The notes below the pieces were generated by a model, which saw only the letters and a program-made list of their open reading frames with translations, did no database searches and was not told the DNA's origin. Source: Alitta virens (lineage: Eukaryota > Annelida > Polychaeta > Phyllodocida > Nereididae). Taken from it: a DNA stretch of 64,000 nt. Position 1 is the stretch's first letter. Each line of letters begins with the position of its first letter. The stretch is taken from the NCBI GenBank assembly GCA_932294295.1, contig OW028581.1:10809526-10873525 (forward strand). Reading direction: 5' to 3'. Made by a program: the position numbers and the translations under genes. Shown here piece after piece: positions 57,001-64,000 of the stretch.

Positions 57001-59847
57001 CATTCAAAATAGGTGAATAAAATATGTTTCTTTTTGTGCTGTGTAACCTTACTTTCAAGATGAATACCATCAAGCCATACTTTCATTTTAGTTTTCAGCA
57101 TGGTCAATCCATCCATACTTGCGGTATCACTTTAGTTTTTTGGTGATTTGAGTCAAAAGTCGCTATTATATTCATCAATTTTTTATTATTCAAAAGTAGA
57201 CTTCTGATGATGATTTCCAAGTCAAGCATTTAATCCTTAGGCTTTGTAGAAGTAGCTTTACGGCTTCTTTATATTCAAATCTTTACATTTTGTCATTTGA
57301 CTATTCGATAATACTAGCAATGCTGCAAATACAATACAAAAGAACCACATGTGATGATGAACTTTTTACTACAAATTTGACAGCAGTATTTTGGTCTAGC
57401 TTTGCTGTTGCCCAATGCGTTGCCCATATTTTATCAGAATATGCTGATGACTTCAAAATATACCTTTGAAAATATGTGTTACTGTGATAAGACTTCAGTT
57501 GTCCTTGTAGGTGTGCTTTTGATTTCAGGTTTAGAACCAAGGTATGGTCCAGGTACTTAGCAATGATAAATTAGTGGTTCTAGTTTAATTGTTCAGCTTA
57601 GCTACCGGCTAGTCTGAAAGCCACAGAGATTTGTCTGTTGCTTCTGTATCAATACCTTGATAACTGTTTCTGCATGAAATAGATCTAATTTGTACCAGTC
57701 TATATGCAGGTGTCCCTCATCAGTTATAGTAACTGCACAGATTTCGAACTCTGCCAAGGGTCTTTGCAAATATCCTTAATCTTCCTTCTATCTAGTCATG
57801 CACTGGGGTAATTATTCTCGCTTGCCTGTTCTTGAGGTTTTTGGTGCATTACTCATATGCAGTTACATTGGTGGTTATTTGAAACACATGGAGAAACAAG
57901 CTTGGTTATAAGTTTTCAATATGTATTTTCAAAGATAACCATACAACTTCTAAAGTTCAATATTCCTACAATAATTGACGTTTAAATTCCATCAATTTGA
58001 ATCTTAATTACATTGTTTTCGGCTAATCATTAATTTGGTATCATAAATTCAACACACAATTCTTGAACATCTAATACACTACATACATGCAATGATTGAT
58101 TTCTGATTCCATCAATCCTACTCTCTGATTAGCTATCTTCAGCTAGAAACTAATTCATAGCACAGTTTCATTGTACAGTTTCTGGACATTTATACATTCA
58201 AATCTGATACCCCAAATGGTTGTTCACCCACTTAATGGTAGATTCTATGGCCAGAAAGTCACACACTCACCCCTAATAGCTAGGCCAAAAATGCATCATT
58301 AACCAAGTGACCAAAAGTCATTAGCACCTGGGTTTAATCACACATGATTGGAGGTTGGTCTACTATATAAATACTCGAGATGCTGATAGTAAATTTAAAC
58401 AGTGTCTACACCTTATAATTTGGTATAGTGGGAAATTTATATTAAAGTAGTAAATACCGAGATCTCAATTAGACATACATGAATTTCATAACAATGCACA
58501 AGTGAAAAAAATACACCAGTGTCTTTCCCCCAAAAACATGTAACAGAGCCCCAGTAGTTGGCTGCACTCTCTTGAAACAAGGCCCTTTTTCCATCAATGA
58601 TATATACTTATTATTCCCTATAAACATACGGCAAAGCCTTGATCTCCCAGAGTCATACTCTCTTAGAACAATGTACCTGGTTGTAACAGTTTAGCTAACA
58701 ATTATCTTTCGTATGTGTATGACAAGGCCGTACCTTCCTGAAACAATACTCCAAACTTTCTTAGGAGTTCAACTAATGTTCCTCATACACACCGACAAAG
58801 CCTTAGCACTTGAACTATACTCTCTTAAGATAATTTCCTATTACAAAGGTATCAATATAGATTGTCCCCCATATGTTTATAGCAAGGTCTCAGAATTCAT
58901 ATGCTCTAAACCTTCTTGAAATAATTCATTGACGTAAGTAGCCACTAAACTAATTGTTCCTTACACATTTATGGTAAGGACCTAGCCTATTGCTACTCCT
59001 TTCCAAGACAAAACACTTTCAAGAAACTCAATATTGATTCACCAAATGCACTAACTTATCAGATTTATAGTTGAAAAGAAAACTGCACTTACTTTATCCT
59101 AAAGGATTTGACAGGACTCAGTTAGGCTGAAGACACTGCAGGCTCCCTATGACTTGCTGACTTTGAGGTGTTGAATCTTCCACAGTCTGCTCTGATCAAC
59201 CTGGTTCAGGATCCACAAAAATTGCTCTGACCAAGAACCATCAGTTGTCCTCTGCTTTTATGCAAACTCTGGCCAGGGTTCCTATACTGGGGTACACCCT
59301 GGTGCCAGTTTCTGACTATGTTAAATGCCCCTCCTCCCCTCTATTGTAGTATGTCTCTGCTAGCTTAGCATTCCCTCTAGGCTAGAGTCTCAGCTATTCC
59401 CACAACTATTCCTTACTTGGCTTCAGGTTTTGTCAGGTAGCTCTCTATAGTCCATAGCCTGCCTAGTGTGTTTCTATAGTTCATCAATTCCTGCCTAAAT
59501 AGTGTTCTATTTGCTAAGGCTTGGTGGTTTTTATTCATATCATCATCCTAGTTCCTTTTCTTATTAATTGGTTAATTCTACTTATTTTTCCTCTCTCATC
59601 ATGATTGTTTATTCTTTATCTAATTCCTATTTGTATAATATTCACAACTCATGCATTTTCCAGTGTCCTTGCTCGTGTGGACTCTGTTTACATTTATATT
59701 TCAAATTAAAACAGGTTTTTGTCTATTGTTTCTAAATATCTACATACATATATATATCATTCACAATAATAGCAGGTCCTTAGGTCTCTCTATTTATAAT
59801 TCTGTTGTGTGGTCATCTGGGTCTTCATTTGGCTGGTCATTTGTCCA
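57001..59847. other. non-coding region
   Basis: AT-rich. Short frames (57301-57540 minus, 58713-58919 plus, 59651-59851 plus) show no recognisable domain, splice context or signal. Nothing supported. Confidence 0.5.
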
Positions 59848-60017
59848 TTGAGTTTGTCAGTAGGTGGCTATCCCTCCTTCTTGCTTGGTGCTGCCACCTC
59901 TTGGATTGTAGGGGTCCTGTTCCAGGGACAGCTTGAGTTTGTCAGTAGGTGGCTATCCCTCCTTCTGGCTTGGTGCTGCCACCTCTTGGGTTGTAGGGGT
60001 CCTGTTCCATGGACAGC
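59848..60017. repeat. 85-bp tandem duplication, two copies
   Basis: 59848-59932 and 59933-60017 are near-identical direct repeats beginning TTGAGTTTGTCAGTAGGTGG and differing at a few positions. Confidence 0.9.
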
Positions 60018-60128
60018 TGTACATTGTTCATTTAATTCAGTGTTTTGCTACTATATGATGTAATTCATTAATTACTTTATACCATTTATAACATTTATTA
60101 CCTTAATTGGTCAGCTATGCAGTCTACA

Positions 60129-60672
60129 TGACATCCCCTGTACTCCCCTGAAAAATTTTGAGTTTGCTGTCTTCCTGGCAGCAATCCGAAATGTTTATAC
60201 ACCTACGTTATGTGTTATTGATGGCCATTAATCACCTGTCGCACTGTGCACATGTCTTCGTTTTCGCTCTGCCTTCATATCTTTTTAGGTTCCATTCTAG
60301 CGGTGTGTCCATTCGAGTGCGGTGACTGTTACGTCCCCTAACGACTCATCTGGTTCCGCTTCTGTTGGCTTTGCACGCGGTAAATTCCGCTACGTGTCGC
60401 CTGCTGTTGTTAGTGCCCCGAACGCTCGCTGGGGTCGCTGTGGTATTCTCTTCCCGCCCTCTTGGCTCAGGTGCCTCCTTGGGGTCACACGGGGTCGAGT
60501 CGGGGTTTTTTAGGCGGCAATCTTTGCTTGGTCCTGACGCTCCCTGTGCGGGTGTGACTTGAGGTTAATGGCCCTTTTTGTCTATATGTTAAGACGATTT
60601 TAGAGTTTACTTGATAAATATTTCTATATCTTTCCATCTAAAATTGCTTATTCAAGGGGGTGTGGGATGTCA
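60129..60672. repeat. possible solo LTR
   Basis: TGACATCCC at 60129 is mirrored by GGGATGTCA ending at 60672, giving a TG...CA unit of 544 bp with a 9-bp terminal inversion and a GC-rich core with CG dinucleotides. The flanks (TCTACA, TTAGAT) do not match, so no target duplication supports it. It lies 240 bp upstream of the Ly6-like gene and could equally be promoter sequence. Confidence 0.3.
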
Positions 60673-60915
60673 TTAGATCAAAGCTAGTAAATTTATACTA
60701 TGCAACATCCATTGTACATTTCTTAAATAGTTAACTTGGATCCACAAATTCAAATTCACAATCATGACCATTTAACATCTGATACCAATTGGACGGGGCG
60801 AGTGTGTTGCCTCCTTCTACCATAACCTTGCCCCCCTATTCTAAGAATTTTTGAACATCGGCCCGTTATCTAGTGAGATAACTAAGCTTCATTCGGTTGC
60901 GCGACTTCTGTGAAC

Positions 60916-62401
60916 ATGGCTGTGTATTTCATTTTCTACTATTTTCTGTTTGCGTGGGTTCCCATGGCACATGGTGAGTATTTCTTTTTAATTTTTAATA
61001 AGTGTATGTTATATCCCATCACAATCCACTTAACAATTTTGACAGCTTCATGTTTAATATAGGTAAAGTGTCAGTGGCATATTTCACACTGATATTTATA
61101 GTTAAAATGGGGTGGTGAGTCCATAAATTCCACGGCCTGTCATCGTTTACTTGTCAAAGTAAGCGATTTCACTGCCTATTGGACTATTGTATTTGTGCTT
61201 TCTTCTGAAAAGTAATTTCATATTAGTTGAACATAAATTAATTGACTCTATTTGATTTTCAGGATATTCCTGTATTGCTGATGACGTGACCAGAGTTTGT
61301 GATCTGCCTGGAGAAGGCGTTTGTTATGTAAGTTATTATGACTGAAATTTTTGTGAAAAAACTGGGTAATTTAAAACGCTGGCTCAGGTTTCGATTTCCG
61401 ACATGTTGTTTTTATTTCATTAATTGGATCAGTAGGAGAGAATTTCAATAGATATAATATTGATCACCATTCCGGATTGATGAGTGCTTCTCTCAAATCC
61501 TTTGCGCATATCTCGATCATTGCTCTGACATCATTGTTAGTAATTCTGTTGGGGATAGGTGTTGGTTCAGTGCCAATCTCGTCCATCTCAGCCAGGAAAT
61601 GGCGACACATCATCCAGAATTGTTTTAGGCCTTCATCTGCTGTCAAATCATCTTTTGGTATAACCTCAAGGATATCATTTTTATGCGTCATGATGTCACT
61701 ATATGGACATGCCGTTGACAGCATTTCGATGTCATCATGGGGGTGGCGGATTCTGTGAGTTTCAATACAGAATGTTTTAAAGAAATGCCATATGTCGGAG
61801 CGGTCCATGGCTGTGCCCCAGTTCCCGACATCGGTTCCGTAGACCTGAGCCATAATTAGACTATATTTTAATTTATATTGGTTTCCTTTTTCTGCTGGTC
61901 GTTTCGTCTCAGTCTTCACCTAGGAATTACAAAGCACATTCAATATTAGGGTAATTTCATGTGTACCGTCTAGCCACATCAATTGCTTAAGATGTCCCAC
62001 GTGTACTAATTGTTGGCTGACTAATCCATTACGTGGCCGTGGCTATATATAGTATTTAGTGCGAGTAATGGTCTATATAAATCTCATTACGTGTACTTTA
62101 CTTGTCTTAGTTATGATTCACGTTTTAATTTCAGACAGCCACTATCTCCACAGTACGTGGTGTTTATCTCTATAAGGGTTGTGCTGCCAGGTGTCCTTAT
62201 ATAAAAGACGTGATGGTGTCCTGCTGCGCACATTCACTCTGTAATCGCGGAACCACCAAGATGCCTGGGCTGATGACTATTGGTGCACTGGTCTGTTTGG
62301 CCATCATATTCGTGGGCTGCCTTTTTGGGACTGGTTGTCTGGGCTTTACCTTATCGGATGACGGATTGGGAGATCCACCTTTATTATCGGTTCTACATTA
62401 G
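60916..62401 (+). CDS. Ly6/uPAR (three-finger)-like membrane protein, three exons
   Basis: Exons 60916-60973, 61263-61327 and 62135-62401, with donors GTGAGT and GTAAGT, acceptors TTTTCAG and TTTCAG, and matching phases; 129 residues. Exon 1 is a signal peptide (MAVYFIFYYFLFAWVPMAHG). The mature part has eight Cys, ending CCAHSLCN, the CC-x4-CN signature of the LU domain. The C-terminus has a hydrophobic helix (MTIGALVCLAIIFVGCLFG) followed by an ~18-residue polar tail, which favours a single-pass membrane anchor over GPI. The three-exon plan (signal, LU half 1, LU half 2 plus anchor) is that of metazoan Ly6 genes. Possible roles are receptor modulation or cell contact; none is shown. A spliced 3' UTR may follow (donor-like GTAAGT near 62453). 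Confidence 0.75.
61464..61919 (-). CDS. unidentified 151-codon frame antisense in the Ly6-like intron
   Basis: Uninterrupted frame, starting at ATG 61919 next to a CCTAG acceptor-like site. Acidic/hydrophilic, with no signal peptide or membrane segment. Residues such as YGTDVGNWGTAMDRSDIWHF and DDIEMLSTACPYSDIM look protein-like, but I do not recognise a family. It lies wholly inside intron 2 of the Ly6-like gene on the other strand. It could be a single-exon gene, an exon of a longer minus-strand gene, or a retroelement Gag remnant. Confidence 0.35.
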   Translation of the reverse strand: MKTETKRPAEKGNQYKLKYSLIMAQVYGTDVGNWGTAMDRSDIWHFFKTFCIETHRIRHPHDDIEMLSTACPYSDIMTHKNDILEVIPKDDLTADEGLKQFWMMCRHFLAEMDEIGTEPTPIPNRITNNDVRAMIEICAKDLREALINPEW

Positions 62402-63552
62402 GAGGGCTCAACTACAGGGGCGCGCCCAAGCACTCCCTCGGGATGCTGTTTGGTAAGTTTGTTTTTGTAATGCTGTCAGTGTATATATATATTCCTTTCT
62501 TCTTATAAATGTGTGTATTATGGTTAGTTATCAACTGAATTATACTAATGAGTTGCTTTTTGTCGCTATAGAATTGTTCGGACTGGTGTGAGTGACATGT
62601 GTCATTCCCAGGCTTCCAAGATGCTGACTGTGCTCCCCACGACTATCGGAATCGGTCACCCCTTTTATTCCAGAAAACGAAGACGAATTTGCTACTGCCC
62701 CCGATCATGCCCTTGGACACAGACTTGTTCTAGTTAGACTTATTTACTCCGTTATATCCCAGGAAATTGACTTTTATATTTTAATCTTCATACCTCGTCT
62801 ACATCATAAGCATCTCATTAAGTCATCCCCATCAATTGTTGATCATGCGTGTCGTCGCAATTCACCGCTCATTTGTAGATTTTTAGCTTTTATACTGACT
62901 TTACATTTGTATAGGAAGGAGATGAACATTATACACTCACCACTTGGACATTATGTTAACTTTTATACTGACTTTCACCATCGACTATTTCTGCCTCCAG
63001 TCGCTATTGTTATGTAACCGACCCAGGGTGGGTAGCTCAGCTGTGCTAGGCTGCCCCCCTGGGGTGCCATTGTCTTTGTAACTCTGTATATGCAGTGTCT
63101 AATTTGTTAGACTTAAGCTATTTATAACTAAAGATAAATATCGAGTTTTTAATATCTGATTAATTCTGATCTCAGGGAAGTTGTGACTGACTAATGTTTT
63201 TAACCTGATGTTTTCATATTATACGCCATACTTGTATTTTTAGTTACGTCCTTGTCACTATTAAATGATATATTCTTTGTGCCTTAATGGATGCCCTATT
63301 TTTTGGGGATAGCTAGCCGTTTCAATTTTTGATATTAAACTTTTACGGGCATGTTTTACTGTCTATAAATCAGCTTATTGTTGTCTTCTTTTATTGCATT
63401 TCGTGGTTCTAAACCTCAAAGTCCTTCAGACTTTGGATCTCGCCCATATTTGACCTGCCTGGCAGGGGGTAGCATACTCCATAGTCGTCTAGTAGCATTG
63501 CGCAAACTCGGTGTTGCTGCTTAGTTATGCGTCTAAGTTTGTGCACGTCTCT
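62402..63552. other. non-coding 3' region
   Basis: Begins with probable 3' UTR of the Ly6-like gene. A candidate intron runs from a GTAAGT donor near 62453 to a CTATAG acceptor near 62570. A short C/G-rich stem-like stretch lies near 63020-63062. No other coding signal. Confidence 0.4.
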
Positions 63553-63999
63553 TCACTGGATTGATACTGTCTCTGGCAGGGGAAGTCTGGTTTCGCCGCA
63601 TTGCAATGATGCAAAGCCATTTGGCGTGAAACAGAATGTCAGCACAGTGGTCATGATTGATCCTCTGATATTAATTACTGATGGCATTAATTCACCTACA
63701 AAGTGTACCTCGTGGACGAGGGCATGGAGCGTAGCCACCTTTATAGCTATCCTTTCTCTCCCAGAGTTCATTATGAGCAGTATTGACAATTTAGGGTGAC
63801 CTATCTTGTTGATTTGCATCACCAATGGAATTCTAGGCCCTGCCAGGGTGTTCCAAATTTTCATTGAGATTTTGTAAATAATCCCCAGGGTTATGGCTAT
63901 AACGACCGTGCCTGCCGCTTGCCATAGCAGATCACTGGTCTGGCTTCGGCATACTTGGCTCCCTGCAGCAAATGAAGGCTGAAATTGTCCAGCCAACAT
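63553..63999 (-). CDS. one-helix membrane protein, 5' end outside the window
   Basis: 148 codons open to the window edge, stop at 63553. A hydrophobic helix (AAGTVVIAITLGIIYKI, residues ~28-44) is followed by a ~100-residue domain of alternating strands (PKLSILLIMNSGRERIAIKV; PNGFASLQCGETRLPLPE). The order short ectodomain, helix, cytoplasmic domain could be the C-terminus of a retroelement or viral-type membrane protein or of a host protein. No family recognised. Confidence 0.4.
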   Translation of the reverse strand: MLAGQFQPSFAAGSQVCRSQTSDLLWQAAGTVVIAITLGIIYKISMKIWNTLAGPRIPLVMQINKIGHPKLSILLIMNSGRERIAIKVATLHALVHEVHFVGELMPSVINIRGSIMTTVLTFCFTPNGFASLQCGETRLPLPETVSIQ

Positions 64000-64000
64000 G

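Noticed and set aside
60322..60562. Two overlapping plus-strand frames in GC-rich sequence
   Set aside because: No domain or splice context; the region may be an LTR or promoter.

Overview
The window is eukaryotic and almost certainly from an animal, probably a marine invertebrate. Phase-consistent GT-AG introns, animal-type extracellular domains (C-type lectin, QxW beta-trefoil lectin, a Ly6/three-finger-like domain) and a varied load of Ty3/Gypsy, DIRS-like, KDZ-like and small TIR elements support this. The phylum cannot be fixed from the sequence; a sponge or other AT-rich invertebrate would fit. No bacterial operon, CRISPR array, rRNA or intact tRNA gene was seen.

Layout. 1-2.9 kb: end of a TIR element, a tRNA-like SINE candidate and a 2.15 kb foldback element. 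2.94-11.43 kb: copy 1 of an ~8.3 kb segmental duplication, carrying a frameshifted copy of a glycine-zipper protein gene. 11.4-17.9 kb: a truncated Gypsy element followed by tandemly rearranged LTR/leader/gag pieces. 17.9-28.8 kb: a composite insertion inside a gag fragment, flanked by a 7-bp direct repeat. It holds a DIRS-like 3' end, a second Gypsy element (gag, protease, RT, then truncation) and a KDZ-like DNA transposon with two divergent genes. 28.8-30.2 kb: the other side of the interrupted Gypsy copy. 30.7-31.9 kb: a four-exon secreted C-type lectin gene with one nonsense codon. 32.04-40.26 kb: copy 2 of the duplication, with an intact 1.48 kb glycine-zipper exon, preceded on the same strand by four beta-trefoil lectin exons (39.0-43.5 kb). 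40.3-48.1 kb: mostly non-coding, with several small TIR elements and minisatellites. 48.13-54.43 kb: an errantivirus-like retroelement (RNase H, integrase, intact envelope) bounded by two apparently identical 715-bp LTRs in INVERTED orientation. 54.4-60.9 kb: non-coding with small palindromic elements. 60.9-62.4 kb: a three-exon Ly6-like gene. 63.5-64.0 kb: an unidentified one-helix membrane protein running off the window.

Most notable: (1) the retroelement with inverted LTRs abutting the middle of pol and a 4-bp direct repeat outside both LTRs; (2) a lectin exon set next to a duplicated glycine-zipper membrane-protein exon, one copy intact and one decaying with a different exon structure; (3) the nested DIRS/Gypsy/KDZ insertion. 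The retroelement coding regions are mostly broken; the envelope frame is the main exception. All splice structures are read by eye from GT/AG sites and phase and are not transcript-supported.
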